This document shows positions 28,304 to 38,266 of a DNA stretch of 64,000 nt, piece after piece. The position numbers and the translations under genes are program-made. The notes under the pieces are model-generated. The model made no database searches. It was not told where the DNA came from and was given only the letters and a program-made list of their open reading frames with translations. The stretch is from NCBI RefSeq assembly GCF_900143545.1, contig NZ_FREV01000004.1:186001-250000 (forward strand), written 5' to 3'. Every line of letters begins with the position of its first letter. Within the stretch, counting starts at the first letter, position 1. The stretch comes from Loktanella sp. Alg231-35. GTDB lineage: Bacteria; Pseudomonadota; Alphaproteobacteria; Rhodobacterales; Rhodobacteraceae.

Positions 28304-29158
28304 TCAACCGCGCGTCAGCACAAGCATCAGATAGGTGTTGTTCGCAGCAAAATGCGCGGCATTGCGGGATTGTTGGTTCAGACGCTGATCCAGACGCGCA
28401 CGTTTGCGCGGGCCGATCAGGCGACGCAGCATCCAATGCCCAAAGCGACGCAAACGCGGTCGCTGCCGATCCAGTTCTTCATCAACACGCCGTGTGGCAT
28501 AGCCCATCACATTGAAAAGGCCCTGCTCGAGATCAATCGACGGGGCCACTTGAGTGGTGATGTCGATTTCCTGGCTCACTTCAAGTCCAAGGGTTTCTGT
28601 GCGGGCGCGAAACGCCGCGATAGCATGTCCCCCGCCGACTGTGGCTTTCACCGCATCGGACTGAAACTGCGCGCTGCGGAAACAGTCCGCGATCACGATG
28701 CGTCCTTTCGGGGCCAGAAGCGTCAGGCACTTCGCCATGCCGATATCCAGCGGGATATACTGAAAGCTCTCTGAAAAAACGCAGACATCAAACGGGCCTT
28801 GGACCTGTGCATTCTGAAAAGTGGCCTCATGAACCACAGCCTCTGGCGCATTCTCGCGACAACGCGCAGCCAGAAAAGCGCTGGGAATGACAATCTCGAC
28901 CTGATGACCAAGCGCAATTAGTTTTCGTGCCGTCTCGCCTGCGCCGCCGCCGATATCAAGAATGCGGCACGGCCGGTCCGGCAATCGTTCAAACAGCAAA
29001 TCGGTATAAGCCTCCTGTGCTGTACCAAAGTTGGCCGCACAGACCTCTAGCCCGTCCCAATACCCATAGTGCAGGTTCTCAGCACCTGTCAGCCATTTTG
29101 AAAAAGCGAGCCCGATATCAAGGCCCAAACTTCGCGTATCTATTTTTTTCCCTGCCAT
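28304..29158 (-). CDS. SAM-dependent methyltransferase, small-molecule type
   Basis: A 284-residue class I methyltransferase. LHYGYWDGLEV near residue 30 and the motif I ILDIGGGAGETARKLIALG are typical of the family acting on lipids, quinones or natural products. Later FSESFQYIPLDIGMAKCLTLLAPKGRIVIADCFRS is the motif II-III block. The C-terminus is basic (RPRLRRFGHWMLRRLIGPRKRARLDQR), suggesting membrane contact. It is the last of three genes wedged between cmk and rpsA. The substrate is unknown. Confidence 0.8.
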   Translation of the reverse strand: MAGKKIDTRSLGLDIGLAFSKWLTGAENLHYGYWDGLEVCAANFGTAQEAYTDLLFERLPDRPCRILDIGGGAGETARKLIALGHQVEIVIPSAFLAARCRENAPEAVVHEATFQNAQVQGPFDVCVFSESFQYIPLDIGMAKCLTLLAPKGRIVIADCFRSAQFQSDAVKATVGGGHAIAAFRARTETLGLEVSQEIDITTQVAPSIDLEQGLFNVMGYATRRVDEELDRQRPRLRRFGHWMLRRLIGPRKRARLDQRLNQQSRNAAHFAANNTYLMLVLTRG

Positions 29159-29235
29159 GCCGTTTCGGTAGTAGAAATAATGGCTTGGCGAAAGAAAAAA
29201 CTGGAGGCGGGTGTCATCGGCGGTGAACTGTGCTG

Positions 29236-29862
29236 TCAGAGGTCATTCAAAGCGCTCTGCACCGCCGCAAAATACGCCCCAACTTGCGCGCCATCGACCA
29301 AGGCGTGATGCACTTCAAGCGTCATGGCCATGTCCCAACGCCCGCCGTGGTCCACAAACTTGCCCCAGGTCACCCGTGGAATGCAGTCATCCGGCCCCGG
29401 CAGGGCATTGTTGATCGAGCTGTAGTCAAGCCATGGCATACACGACAGATAGGCCAGATCGTCACGTTCTCCGCTATTGGCCTGCAATACGCCACCTTTC
29501 GCGACCTCATCAATCAGCGTCTTGGCTTGTGTATCAAAGCCCGCGAAATCCGCGACGTAGGGCACGTAGGCATAGCCAAAGCTGCCCGCATCGTTGGGCA
29601 CCGTCATCGACAGTGTGATCATGTCATGGCGCACAACCACGTCATCGCGAAAACGCATGCATAATTCTGGCACTGCATGCAGCCCCGATCCGATCGCATA
29701 AAGGCAAGCCCGGTAAGGTGACACACCATCCGGTTTACGCCCCATTAGATGGGTGCAGTCTAACCGACTGGTGATCGCGTAATGTGGCTTTTCATAAGTC
29801 CGAAAGAAATGAAACTGCGCGGCGCGGGGCCAGTTGTTAAGATCGATGATGTGATGGGTCAT
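29236..29862 (-). CDS. Chloramphenicol acetyltransferase-like protein (CatA fold)
   Basis: A 208-residue protein of the trimeric CAT family. The N-terminus (NWPRAAQFHFFRTYEKPHYAIT) and the active-site segment LEVHHALVDGAQVGAYF, with the catalytic His of HHxxxDG near residue 187, are well preserved. Classical CAT has HHAVCDG. CAT-fold proteins in environmental bacteria often acetylate unknown metabolites, so antibiotic resistance should not be assumed. It starts 12 bases after the neighbouring exported-protein gene ends. Confidence 0.82.
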   Translation of the reverse strand: MTHHIIDLNNWPRAAQFHFFRTYEKPHYAITSRLDCTHLMGRKPDGVSPYRACLYAIGSGLHAVPELCMRFRDDVVVRHDMITLSMTVPNDAGSFGYAYVPYVADFAGFDTQAKTLIDEVAKGGVLQANSGERDDLAYLSCMPWLDYSSINNALPGPDDCIPRVTWGKFVDHGGRWDMAMTLEVHHALVDGAQVGAYFAAVQSALNDL

Positions 29863-29874
29863 GACCCAACAGTG

Positions 29875-30393
29875 TCAGATGTCCTGCCCGCGTTCCAGCA
29901 GATCTTCGATCAACTGGCGCTGCAAATCGCCGCTGTCACCGCGGCCAAATTGTGTGGCACCTCCGGTGTAGAGCGACCCATAGGTTTTTGCGATATTCAC
30001 GGTCTGGGCAATGCCAGAGATAAGCTGATCCCGCTCCAACTCCTTGAAAGGATGTATAAAAACACCCCAAAGACGCCCCTGCGCCACTGCATAGCGCGCA
30101 TCCAGCGCACTGTCGAAATTTGCCTGCATGACGCGCTGCATCTCGTCGGGTGTCATCGTCTCGGCAGAGCGGATGGGCACCATGGCCCGCATCCGATTGG
30201 CGGCAACATCGGTGACAATCAGGATCGGAATATCGTCGATGGTCAGGGCAAAACCGGGCCCAGACACCGCAGCCTCTGCATCAAGCGCCAGCACGATTTG
30301 CGCCATACGCTCTACCGTCATATGTGGTTCGGCCTCTTGCGCATGCGCTGTGGCGGGCAACAGAAATGCAATCAGGGCAAGACAACGGATCAT
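29875..30393 (-). CDS. Exported protein of unknown function
   Basis: A 172-residue protein with a signal peptide (MIRCLALIAFLLPATAHA, cleavage before QE). The mature part is mixed alpha/beta: MTVERMAQIVLALDAEAAV, IPILIVTDVAANRMRAMVP, and MQRVMQANFDSALDARYAV. That pattern resembles the YbjN/type-III-chaperone-like fold, but this is only an impression. It is the first gene of the three-gene insert between cmk and rpsA and is followed closely by the CAT-like gene. Confidence 0.65.
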   Translation of the reverse strand: MIRCLALIAFLLPATAHAQEAEPHMTVERMAQIVLALDAEAAVSGPGFALTIDDIPILIVTDVAANRMRAMVPIRSAETMTPDEMQRVMQANFDSALDARYAVAQGRLWGVFIHPFKELERDQLISGIAQTVNIAKTYGSLYTGGATQFGRGDSGDLQRQLIEDLLERGQDI

Positions 30394-30478
30394 GGGCGTA
30401 CTCCTTTGTTAGAAGCTTAGGCTGATCACGTCACACGGCCAAAGCAACCTTTGGTGAAAGATTGCAATATCTAGGGCG

Positions 30479-31087
30479 TCAGCCGCGTTTGGCGGCGATA
30501 ATCTCAATCGCGCGGGCAACAGCCGCGTCAATGCTCAGGTCAGAAGTATCGAGCATGACGGCATCGCCCGCAGGCACCAGCGGGGCCGTTGCGCGATTGC
30601 GGTCACGGTCATCGCGGGCTTTGACGTCGGCCAGCACGGTTTCGAAGGTGATCTCCATACCCTTGCTGGTCAGTTCCTGAAACCGGCGCTGAGCCCGGCA
30701 CGCGGAACTGGCGGTGACGAATAATTTGACTTCAGCATCGGGGCAGATCACCGTGCCAATGTCGCGGCCATCCAGAACAGCTCCCGCACCGCGGCGGGCA
30801 AAGTCACGCTGAAATGCCTCCAGTGCAAGGCGCACCTCGGGCATCACGGCAACTTCGCTAGCGGCCTGCGCCACGGCAGGTGTGCGAAGCGCGTCATTCT
30901 CTAGGTCAATCGGATCAAGCGTGCGTGCTGCATCAACCGGGTCAGCTCCGGCCAGAACCTTGGCCGCTACGGCGCGATAAAGCAGGCCCGTATCCAAATG
31001 CGCAAAACCAAAAAGCGCGGCCACCGCCTTGGATATCGTCCCTTTGCCTGCGGCAGCAGGGCCGTCGATGGCGACGGTAAAGCTCAT
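30479..31087 (-). CDS. cmk: (d)CMP kinase
   Basis: A 202-residue nucleoside monophosphate kinase. The P-loop is [18 protein letters not shown]; the [11 protein letters not shown] and [24 protein letters not shown] blocks and the final [11 protein letters not shown] are typical of Cmk. It makes CDP/dCDP for DNA and phospholipids. Its start overlaps the aroA stop by four bases (ATGA), so the pair is translated together. Confidence 0.95.
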   Translation of the reverse strand: MSFTVAIDGPAAAGKGTISKAVAALFGFAHLDTGLLYRAVAAKVLAGADPVDAARTLDPIDLENDALRTPAVAQAASEVAVMPEVRLALEAFQRDFARRGAGAVLDGRDIGTVICPDAEVKLFVTASSACRAQRRFQELTSKGMEITFETVLADVKARDDRDRNRATAPLVPAGDAVMLDTSDLSIDAAVARAIEIIAAKRG

Positions 31088-32436
31088 GAATTGGTCCGCA
31101 CGATTTGCGCGCCCAGATCCGCCATCAAACCTTCGAAAATTGGAAAGGACGTCGCAATCGGGCTGCCATCATCAATGTGGATCGGCTTTTGTGTGGCCAT
31201 GCCCATGACAGCAAAGGCCATCGCAATGCGGTGATCCAACACGCTTGCCACGGTCGCACCGCCCGGCACATTGCCATGCCCCAGCCCGGTAACCTGCCAC
31301 CAGTCGGGGCCTTCATCAACCTGCACACCAGCGGTGCGCAGCCCCTTTGCCATTGCATCGATGCGGTCGCTTTCTTTGACACGCAGCTCCTTGACCCCCC
31401 GCATGTCAGTCACACCTTCGGCAAAAGAGGCGACAACCGACAGCACTGGGTATTCGTCGATCATGCTGGCGGCACGTTCGGGCGGCACGGCGATACCCTT
31501 GAGGTTGGGCGAAAACTTTGCACGCAGATCGGCAACTGGTTCACCGCCCTCTTCGCGCATATTCTCAAAGGTCAGATCGGCGCCCATCTCTTGCAAGGTT
31601 GTAAACAGGCCAGCACGGGTTGGGTTCAGTCCGATATTGGGAACCAGCACATCAGAGCCGGGAACGATCAGCGCTGCGCAGACCGGAAATGCCGCCGAAG
31701 AGGGATCGCGGGGAACAATGATGGTCTGCGGGGCCAGCTCTGGCTGGCCATCCAGAGTGATCACCCGACCTTCGTCAGTTTCTTCAACATGCAGCGTCGC
31801 CCCAAAGCCCTGCAGCATGCGTTCGGTATGGTCGCGGGTCGCTTCTTTCTCAATCACCACGGTCTGACCCGGCGCATTGAGGCCCGCCAAAAGCACCGCA
31901 GATTTCACCTGAGCCGATGGCACGGGCACAGTGTATCGCACGGGTACAGGCTCTGCGGCACCCACCAAAGTCATAGGCAAACGGCCACCTTCGCGGCCTA
32001 CAGCCTGCGTGCCAAACAGGGCCAGCGGATCAGTGACCCGCCCCATCGGACGGCCATTCAGTGAGGCATCGCCTGTAAAGGTGGTTGCGATCGGCGATGT
32101 CGCCATCGCCCCCATGATCAACCGCACACCAGTACCGGAATTGCCGCAATCAATGATGTTCTGGGGTTCGGCAAAACCACCAACACCAACGCCTGACACC
32201 GTCCATTCACCGCCGCCATGATCAGTCACCGTCGCACCAAAGGCGCGCATTGCCTTGGCTGTGTCGAGCACATCATCACCCTCCAGCAGCCCGGTGATCC
32301 GGGTCTCACCCACGCAAAGCGCACCAAGGATCAGCGAGCGATGCGAGATCGATTTGTCGCCGGGCACATTTGCGGTGCCTTTCAAAGGGCCGCAAGGCCG
32401 AGAGGTCATCGGGATCGGGGTGCCATGGCCGGACAT
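31084..32436 (-). CDS. aroA: 3-phosphoshikimate 1-carboxyvinyltransferase (EPSP synthase), class II-like
   Basis: A 450-residue shikimate-pathway enzyme. [41 protein letters not shown] and the late [22 protein letters not shown] and [12 protein letters not shown] are all present. The class II markers RDHTE and NPTRAG occur, as in the CP4-type enzymes. At the position where CP4 has GNAATG with the key second Ala, this protein reads GNSGTG, that is Gly, so herbicide insensitivity should not be assumed. It is coupled to cmk. Confidence 0.95.
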   Translation of the reverse strand: MSGHGTPIPMTSRPCGPLKGTANVPGDKSISHRSLILGALCVGETRITGLLEGDDVLDTAKAMRAFGATVTDHGGGEWTVSGVGVGGFAEPQNIIDCGNSGTGVRLIMGAMATSPIATTFTGDASLNGRPMGRVTDPLALFGTQAVGREGGRLPMTLVGAAEPVPVRYTVPVPSAQVKSAVLLAGLNAPGQTVVIEKEATRDHTERMLQGFGATLHVEETDEGRVITLDGQPELAPQTIIVPRDPSSAAFPVCAALIVPGSDVLVPNIGLNPTRAGLFTTLQEMGADLTFENMREEGGEPVADLRAKFSPNLKGIAVPPERAASMIDEYPVLSVVASFAEGVTDMRGVKELRVKESDRIDAMAKGLRTAGVQVDEGPDWWQVTGLGHGNVPGGATVASVLDHRIAMAFAVMGMATQKPIHIDDGSPIATSFPIFEGLMADLGAQIVRTNS

Positions 32437-32539
32437 ATCAGGAATTCCTTATCGCTTGCGCCGCTGATAGCGCAGGGTCGCGACAGGGTCCATTGCCCTG
32501 CTTCATCTTGGCCGAAAAACTCGCCCCTAGGTGCGGGCC

Positions 32540-33253
32540 CTACACCCGGCGGAAAGTCAGATAATGCGGGGTGCGGCCTTCGCGTAGGGCCTTCTGCTCA
32601 TAACGGGTGGAATGCCAATCAGCCCAAGGTTCCCGCCAATCAGCCGGCGTTTCGGCCAACCAATCAAACCCATGGCGCGGCACCTGTTCGAGGGTCTGGC
32701 GCACATAATCGGGAATGTCTGTAGCAACCCGCAACTCTGCCCCCGGCTTCATCACCTTATGCAGCGGGGCCAGATGTTCGGGTGTGACAAAGCGGCGGCG
32801 ATGATGGCGTTTCTTGGGCCATGGGTCGGGGTAGTTCAGGAAGACCTTGCTGACGGTCGCATCAGGCAGCACATCAAACAGATCGCGCACATCGCCAGGG
32901 TGGACCCGCAGATTGGACACTTCAGCTTTGCGGATCTTACCCAAAAGCATGGCCACGCCGTTAATGAAGGGCTCACAGCCGATCAGACCAATATCGGGAT
33001 AGGTTTCGGCCATGTGCAACAGGTGCTCACCACCGCCAAAACCGATTTCAAGCCAGACTTCACGGTCTCCAAAGACTGCCGCCAGATCAAGGGGCGTGCG
33101 ATCAGGGTTTTCGTCCCAGGAAATCGGGCCGGGTGACAAAGGCGCAAGGTCATTGTCAAGATAGTCATGCTGTGACGCACGGATCGTCTTGCCCTTGAAG
33201 CGGCCATAGAAGTTGCGCCAAGGGGCGCCAGAGGGGTGGTTTGTCTTGCTCAT
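32540..33253 (-). CDS. trmB: tRNA (guanine-N7-)-methyltransferase
   Basis: A 237-residue enzyme that methylates G46 in the tRNA variable loop. The SAM site EIGFGGGEHLLHMAETYP and the family block VFLNYPDPWPKKRHHRRRFVTPEHLA are clear; TDIPDYVRQTLEQ and the terminal STRYEQKALREGRTPHYLTF segment complete TrmB. It lies downstream of a periplasmic-protein gene on the minus strand with a 39-base gap. Confidence 0.95.
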   Translation of the reverse strand: MSKTNHPSGAPWRNFYGRFKGKTIRASQHDYLDNDLAPLSPGPISWDENPDRTPLDLAAVFGDREVWLEIGFGGGEHLLHMAETYPDIGLIGCEPFINGVAMLLGKIRKAEVSNLRVHPGDVRDLFDVLPDATVSKVFLNYPDPWPKKRHHRRRFVTPEHLAPLHKVMKPGAELRVATDIPDYVRQTLEQVPRHGFDWLAETPADWREPWADWHSTRYEQKALREGRTPHYLTFRRV

Positions 33254-33292
33254 CCCGGGGCTTTAACAAGCTGACCCCACTGGCGCAAACAT

Positions 33293-33961
33293 TCACTCGC
33301 GCAGAACACCCGCTGTTTGCAATTCTTGTCGCGAGGGGAACCACATGCCGGGGCGGTATTTCTTGGTTTCGACTGCAAATTCAGGATCAACGCCGCGGGC
33401 CAGCATATAGGCAATCTGCTCTGCCGTTTCATGCTGGGTGTCGCCATAAAGCCATGCGGCGAAATCCCAAGGCGTGTGCCAATGGGACTGCTCACGCCAG
33501 TATTTGTAGTAATCTTGGATGTCTTGGGCATCCCAGCTGCTTTGATGAAACCCGATCCTTGAGCCGCGGGTCATCTCTCGGCGCGCGCCCGCAAGGAACA
33601 CCGTGACACAAGCACTGCTGCATTCATCAACGACAAGAGTGTCCAACTCGAAGTCCAGCACGATCTGCGCCATATCGGCCCCGACCCAAATGACCCCACC
33701 GCTGCTGGTCAGTTGCAGGACAGATATGTCCTTGTTTTGTCGCAGATGCTCGGCCAGCAGGTCGATATCTTCTTCTGAGATCTCCGCATATCTGCCGTCG
33801 ATCTCGATTTGGCTGTTGTAGATCAGCGTGTCGCCATCAACTGTGAACTTTGAGGCGGTTGTGTTTTCCTCAGCGTCAATTGTTGACGCGGATTTCTCTG
33901 CAAATAGGGGCGTGGCAACACCCACCAACAGACCCATCACCAAGGCAAATCTTCGCAACAT
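33293..33961 (-). CDS. Periplasmic protein of the COG3904 (ClpP-like fold) type
   Basis: A 222-residue exported protein with a signal peptide (about residues 1-21, LLVGVATPLFAE). The segment VLQLTSSGGVIWVGADMAQIV followed by LDTLVVDECSSACVTVFLAGARR resembles the ClpP/crotonase-like fold seen in COG3904 proteins: the SSGG turn and the Ser in SSAC sit where the oxyanion hole and nucleophile lie in such enzymes. Whether it is a protease is unproven. It is between trmB and metK on the same strand. Confidence 0.72.
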   Translation of the reverse strand: MLRRFALVMGLLVGVATPLFAEKSASTIDAEENTTASKFTVDGDTLIYNSQIEIDGRYAEISEEDIDLLAEHLRQNKDISVLQLTSSGGVIWVGADMAQIVLDFELDTLVVDECSSACVTVFLAGARREMTRGSRIGFHQSSWDAQDIQDYYKYWREQSHWHTPWDFAAWLYGDTQHETAEQIAYMLARGVDPEFAVETKKYRPGMWFPSRQELQTAGVLRE

Positions 33962-34046
33962 CAGGCTTTCTCCGAACGGCTCCGCCGCTCAGCTTAAGGG
34001 CGAGCGGTGGAAACGGCCAGTGATTTTAGCGCGACTGTGCAGCATC

Positions 34047-34072
34047 GTAAGGTGGATCAAGATCCACCTTAC
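34047..34072. repeat. Family A palindromic repeat, copy 2
   Basis: Perfect palindrome with arms GTAAGGTGGATC / GATCCACCTTAC around AA. It lies four bases beyond the metK stop codon, between metK and the COG3904-type gene. No T-run follows. Confidence 0.92.
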
Positions 34073-34076
34073 CTGA

Positions 34077-35258
34077 TCAAACGGCTTTCTTCAGAGCCTC
34101 AACCAGATCGGTCCGCTCCCAGCTGAATCCGCCATCAGCATCCGGTTCACGCCCGAAATGGCCGTAGGCAGCCGTGCGTTCATAAATCGGCTTGTTCAGC
34201 TGCAAATGCTCGCGAATTCCACGTGGCGTCAGATCCATGACCTGATCAATGGCGCGCTCAATCTCGGCTGGATCAACGTCGCCGGTGCCATGCGTATCGG
34301 CATAAATCGAAAGTGGCTTGGCCACACCAATGGCATAGCTAAGCTGGATCGTGCAGCGTTCAGCCATGCCCGCGGCCACAACGTTCTTGGCAAGATAGCG
34401 CGACACATAGGCCGCTGAGCGGTCCACTTTGGTCGGGTCCTTGCCCGAAAATGCACCGCCACCATGCGGGGCCGCACCACCATATGTATCAACAATAATC
34501 TTACGACCCGTCAGGCCAGCATCCCCATCAGGGCCGCCAATAACAAACGTGCCCGTCGGGTTCACCCACCATTCTGTTTGCGGCGTGATCAACCCCTCTG
34601 GCAGTACTTCGCGAATGTAGGGCTCAACAATGGCGCGAATATCGTCGCTGCTTTGGCTTTCGTCACGGTGCTGGGTCGACAGCACGATCTGCGTCGCCTC
34701 CACCGGTTTGCCATCCACATAGCGCAGCGAAATCTGGCTTTTGGCGTCAGGACGCAGGGTGGGCTCTTCGCCAGATTTGCGCGCTGCGGCCAACCGGCGC
34801 AGGATCGCGTGGGCGTATTGGATCGGGGCCGGCATCAAGGCGTCGGTTTCAGTCGTGGCATAGCCAAACATAATCCCCTGATCGCCTGCACCTTCGTCCT
34901 TGTCTGCTGCGGCATCAACGCCTTGCGCGATATGTGCGGACTGCTCGTGCAGCAGGTTTGTGACCTCACAGGTCGCATGATGGAACTTGTCCTGCTCATA
35001 GCCGATATCTTTGATGCAGACGCGCGCGATGTCTTCAACCCGGCCCATATAATCCTTGAGCTTGGATTGATCCGACAGACCAACCTCGCCACCGATCACC
35101 ACACGGTTTGTGGTCGCGAAGGTTTCGCATGCGACCCGCGCTTCGGGTTCTTCGGTGAGGAATGCATCAAGGATTGCGTCGGAGATCCGATCGCAGACCT
35201 TATCGGGGTGGCCCTCGGAAACAGATTCCGAAGTAAAAATATAATTTTGCCGTGCCAT
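34077..35258 (-). CDS. metK: S-adenosylmethionine synthetase
   Basis: A 393-residue enzyme that makes SAM from methionine and [26 protein letters not shown] opens the protein; [16 protein letters not shown], the phosphate-binding [25 protein letters not shown] and [16 protein letters not shown] are the family signatures. The true start is ATG 35258; the longer frame to 35351 would translate the riboswitch. Its leader contains a SAM/SAH-type riboswitch that covers the ribosome-binding site, so excess SAM should reduce translation. Confidence 0.97.
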   Translation of the reverse strand: MARQNYIFTSESVSEGHPDKVCDRISDAILDAFLTEEPEARVACETFATTNRVVIGGEVGLSDQSKLKDYMGRVEDIARVCIKDIGYEQDKFHHATCEVTNLLHEQSAHIAQGVDAAADKDEGAGDQGIMFGYATTETDALMPAPIQYAHAILRRLAAARKSGEEPTLRPDAKSQISLRYVDGKPVEATQIVLSTQHRDESQSSDDIRAIVEPYIREVLPEGLITPQTEWWVNPTGTFVIGGPDGDAGLTGRKIIVDTYGGAAPHGGGAFSGKDPTKVDRSAAYVSRYLAKNVVAAGMAERCTIQLSYAIGVAKPLSIYADTHGTGDVDPAEIERAIDQVMDLTPRGIREHLQLNKPIYERTAAYGHFGREPDADGGFSWERTDLVEALKKAV

Positions 35259-35265
35259 GAGGAAG

Positions 35266-35310
35266 TGCTCCAATGAAAAACAATTGTCACGCCAGGAAGC
35301 CGTTGTGACA
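35266..35310 (-). promoter_or_regulatory. SAM/SAH riboswitch in the metK leader
   Basis: Read on the minus strand, GTCAC and GTGAC form a 5-bp stem enclosing AACGGCTTCCTGGC, and 15 bases after the stem comes ATTGGAGCA with the GGAG ribosome-binding site nine bases before the metK ATG. This is the compact SAM/SAH pseudoknot: the loop GCTTCC pairs with the GGAGC region. The class is known from Rhodobacterales metK leaders. The agreement in sequence, order and location is strong. Confidence 0.92.
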
Positions 35311-35347
35311 GAACTACGGTCCCAGATAGGGGGTCGCCAGTTCAGGG

Positions 35348-36847
35348 TCAATCGCTATCGCGTCTGGCGATAAGATAACCCAGTATCATTAACAAAATGA
35401 GCACAATTGTGGCCGGCAGATCACCCCATTTCGCATAAAACGTTTCCGGCAGAGCCGCTGGCAGGCGCGCATCCAATGCCCCTTCGGCGTTCAGCGGCAG
35501 GGCGGCGGTCACCCGGCCCCGACCATCAATCATCGCGCTGATCCCGGTATTGGCGACCCGCACCATCGGCAACCCCTGCTCAATCGCGCGCAGGCGGGCC
35601 TGTGCCAGGTGCTGACGCGGGCCCGCGCCTTGCCCAAACCAGGCATCATTTGTGATCAGCAACAGCATCCTTGGCCGTGCGTCGCCATACCCGATCTCTT
35701 CAGCAAAAATGCCTTCGTAGCAGATCAGCGGTACAGCCCCGCCGATCCCCGGTATCTCCAACGGACCGGGCACAGTGCCAGATGTAAATCCAATGCCCAG
35801 ACTGCGGGCCAGCCCCGTGGCCCCGGCCTGCCCCAACAAGGCCGCGCCGGGCATGTATTCGCCGAAGGGCACCAGATGCCGCTTGTCATACACCGCCTGC
35901 AGCTCGCCGCCCGGTCCCATTACAACCATGCTATTGTATGCCCGCAATTCCGCATCCCGCCGCTGGATCCCAAACACCAGAGGCGCACCGCGGGCGGCAT
36001 CAGCCAGCAGGTTTACATCTTCATCAAGTGAATTGAGCAGATACGGCACGGAGGTCTCTGGCCAAACCACCAGATCAGCCGCATCGCCTTCGCCGGTCAA
36101 TCGCAAAAGGCGCGCAAAGAACAGATCACGATAGGCGGGGTCCCATTTCTGGCTTTGTGGCGCATTGGGTTGCACCAGGCGTACCAGCGGTGCTTCGGCG
36201 TCGGCATTCGGCATTGGGCCGGGTTGCAAAACAAAGTTGAGAGCAAGCAGCAGGCCGATCACAACCAGCCCGATCAACCGAACAGAACTGAAGAGCGCGG
36301 CAAGCCCCCACGCGCAAAGCACGGCCAGAAGGCTTAGCAGATGCGGACCACCCCAAGCAGCCGCTTGGGCAATACCCGTGTCCAGCCAAACATGGCCCAA
36401 TAGCGCCCAAGGAAAACCCGTCAGGATCAAGGCACGCAAGACTTCCGCACCGACCAGCACCAGACCAAGCAGCAGGACATTGCGTGGCGCGACCCGGTGC
36501 GCAACCCACCCAGCCAACGCCCAGAACAGTGCAGCGCCGCCGCCCATCAAGACCAATGCAAATGGGGCCATCCAGCCATGGCGCGCGACATCCACAAGGA
36601 AGGGTTCAACAATCCAGTGCAGGCAGAAGGCAAAGTAGCCAAAGCCAAATGACCACATGGAAAACGCCGATTGGCGGGCGGTTTGGCTTGCCGCGGTAAG
36701 CAGAAAAACAGCAGCCAACGCCAGCAGCGTCAGAGGCCATAGATCAAAGGGGGCCTGCCCCAGTCCCGCGAGCACGCCCAACACGACAAGCACCAGCCAG
36801 CGCCGCCAACCGGCTAGACTAGCAAACCGCACCAAGAGATCAGGCAT
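35348..36847 (-). CDS. lnt: Apolipoprotein N-acyltransferase
   Basis: A 499-residue inner-membrane enzyme that adds the third acyl chain to lipoproteins. About six N-terminal helices are followed by a periplasmic nitrilase-like domain with the Glu of [10 protein letters not shown], the Lys of [12 protein letters not shown] and the Cys of LICYEG as catalytic triad. A final helix is near the C-terminus ([16 protein letters not shown]). ATG 36847 is preferred over the GTG one codon upstream; the gene overlaps the corC 3' end by eight bases. Confidence 0.95.
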   Translation of the reverse strand: MPDLLVRFASLAGWRRWLVLVVLGVLAGLGQAPFDLWPLTLLALAAVFLLTAASQTARQSAFSMWSFGFGYFAFCLHWIVEPFLVDVARHGWMAPFALVLMGGGAALFWALAGWVAHRVAPRNVLLLGLVLVGAEVLRALILTGFPWALLGHVWLDTGIAQAAAWGGPHLLSLLAVLCAWGLAALFSSVRLIGLVVIGLLLALNFVLQPGPMPNADAEAPLVRLVQPNAPQSQKWDPAYRDLFFARLLRLTGEGDAADLVVWPETSVPYLLNSLDEDVNLLADAARGAPLVFGIQRRDAELRAYNSMVVMGPGGELQAVYDKRHLVPFGEYMPGAALLGQAGATGLARSLGIGFTSGTVPGPLEIPGIGGAVPLICYEGIFAEEIGYGDARPRMLLLITNDAWFGQGAGPRQHLAQARLRAIEQGLPMVRVANTGISAMIDGRGRVTAALPLNAEGALDARLPAALPETFYAKWGDLPATIVLILLMILGYLIARRDSD

Positions 36848-37745
36848 CACTGCTTTGCGTTTTGATCTGCGAGGGTCTTAGCCGCACCCGCAGCCGCTTG
36901 ATCCGGCGCGGATCGGCATCAACCACCTCAAATTCCGGGCCGTCAGGATGCACAATCACTTCGCCGCGCACCGGCAGATGACCCGCAATCATCGTGACGA
37001 GCCCCCCTAGCGTATCGATATCTTCTTCATCGATCTCATCATGGGTGGTCAAATCCATGCCAATCTCGGCCTGAAACTCGTCCAATTCGGTGCGAGCCTG
37101 CGCCAGATAACAACCGGGCATTTCCATGACCCAGTTTTTGGCTTCTTCGATGTCATGTTCGTCTTCGATTTCACCGACAACCTGTTCGATCACATCTTCA
37201 ATTGTGACCAGCCCATCGGTGCCACCGTATTCATCAATCACAAGAGCCATGTGGATGCGTTCTGCCTGCATCTTGGTCAGCAAAACGCCCAACGGCATTG
37301 AGGGCGGCACATAGATCAGCGGACGCAACATTTCGCGCAGGTCCATCTTGGGGCTTTTGCCGTTGAAGCCATGACGCAGGGCAAAATCCTTGAGGTTTGC
37401 AATGCCAATCGGCGTATCCAACGTGCCGGCATAAACGGGCAGTCGGGTCAGCCCGCTTTCGCGGAACACCTCGACCAATTCGTCCTTGCTGATTGTGGCA
37501 GGCACCGCCACGATATCGGGCTTGGGAATGGCCACGTCCTCGACGCGCATGCGGCGCAGGTTCAGCATACCCAGAACAGAGCCTGCCGGTTTGACATGCT
37601 CTGATGGGCGCGTCTCTAGCAGTTCCGGCTGTGCGGGCGGGCGAATAGCGTGTTTCAGGCGGGTCCAAAGGCCCGCTTGTGTCTCTGTCTGGTCCTGTTG
37701 CGCGCTTTGCGCTGCGATAGATGGACCCGCGTCTGTGTCGCCCAT
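36840..37745 (-). CDS. corC: CorC-type CBS-domain/transporter-associated-domain protein
   Basis: A 301-residue cytosolic protein with paired CBS domains (from about residue 70: VEDVAIPKPDIVAVPATISKDELVEVF, and VLLTKMQAERIHMALVIDEYGGTDGLVTIEDV) and a C-terminal CorC/HlyC domain (HDEIDEEDIDTLGGLVTMIAGHLP). It lacks the membrane domain of the CNNM/TlyC form, as is usual for CorC next to lnt and ybeY. A role in magnesium/cobalt handling is assigned from the family. Confidence 0.9.
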   Translation of the reverse strand: MGDTDAGPSIAAQSAQQDQTETQAGLWTRLKHAIRPPAQPELLETRPSEHVKPAGSVLGMLNLRRMRVEDVAIPKPDIVAVPATISKDELVEVFRESGLTRLPVYAGTLDTPIGIANLKDFALRHGFNGKSPKMDLREMLRPLIYVPPSMPLGVLLTKMQAERIHMALVIDEYGGTDGLVTIEDVIEQVVGEIEDEHDIEEAKNWVMEMPGCYLAQARTELDEFQAEIGMDLTTHDEIDEEDIDTLGGLVTMIAGHLPVRGEVIVHPDGPEFEVVDADPRRIKRLRVRLRPSQIKTQSSDA

Positions 37746-37756
37746 TTTTCCCTTAC

Positions 37757-38266
37757 CTATGAAGCCTGATGGCCCGTATCATTCCTATATGGGTCAGCAA
37801 TACCCAATTTGCCAAGTATTTCAGTTTCCAACCCCTCCATGAGGGTGGCATCACGGTCACGCTCGTGATCGAAACCCAATAGATGGAGTGTGCCATGTAT
37901 CAGTAAATGGATGGTGTGGTCACCTATGGTTTTCCCTGCCTCAGCGGCTTCGCGCGCGCAGGTGTCATAGGCGATGGCAATATCGCCCAATTCATTGTCC
38001 GGGCCAAACTGCGGCATCACCGGCATTTCGCCATCCATCGCTGCACCTCGTTCTGCCGATGGCCAGCTGAGCACATTTGTCGGGCGGGGCTTGCCCCGGA
38101 AATCTTCGTTCAACACCGCAATGCGCGCATCATTACATGCCAGAACACTGACCTCGAACACGGAAGGCTCCAACCCCAAACGGGTCAATGTGGCATCAGT
38201 GGCAACTTGAGCGAGGTCTTCAATCGCGGCCCAGCGCGGATCTTCAACCATGCAATCCACGGTCAC
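37757..38266 (-). CDS. ybeY: rRNA maturation endoribonuclease YbeY
   Basis: A 169-residue metal-dependent RNase for 16S rRNA 3'-end processing and ribosome quality control. The zinc site HLLIHGTLHLLGFDHERD is intact, and FRGKPRPTNVLSWPS and LGDIAIAYDTCAREA are typical. It overlaps phoH by four bases, forming the usual phoH-ybeY-corC-lnt series. Confidence 0.95.
   Translation of the reverse strand: MTVDCMVEDPRWAAIEDLAQVATDATLTRLGLEPSVFEVSVLACNDARIAVLNEDFRGKPRPTNVLSWPSAERGAAMDGEMPVMPQFGPDNELGDIAIAYDTCAREAAEAGKTIGDHTIHLLIHGTLHLLGFDHERDRDATLMEGLETEILGKLGIADPYRNDTGHQAS

Noticed and set aside
29236..29862. Antibiotic resistance gene (chloramphenicol)
   Set aside because: Fold and His motif fit CAT, but environmental CAT-like proteins often have other substrates; only the family call is kept.
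31105..32064. 319-codon open frame opposite aroA
   Set aside because: Antisense of aroA; no family similarity.
34464..35276. 270-codon open frame opposite metK
   Set aside because: Antisense of metK that also crosses the riboswitch.
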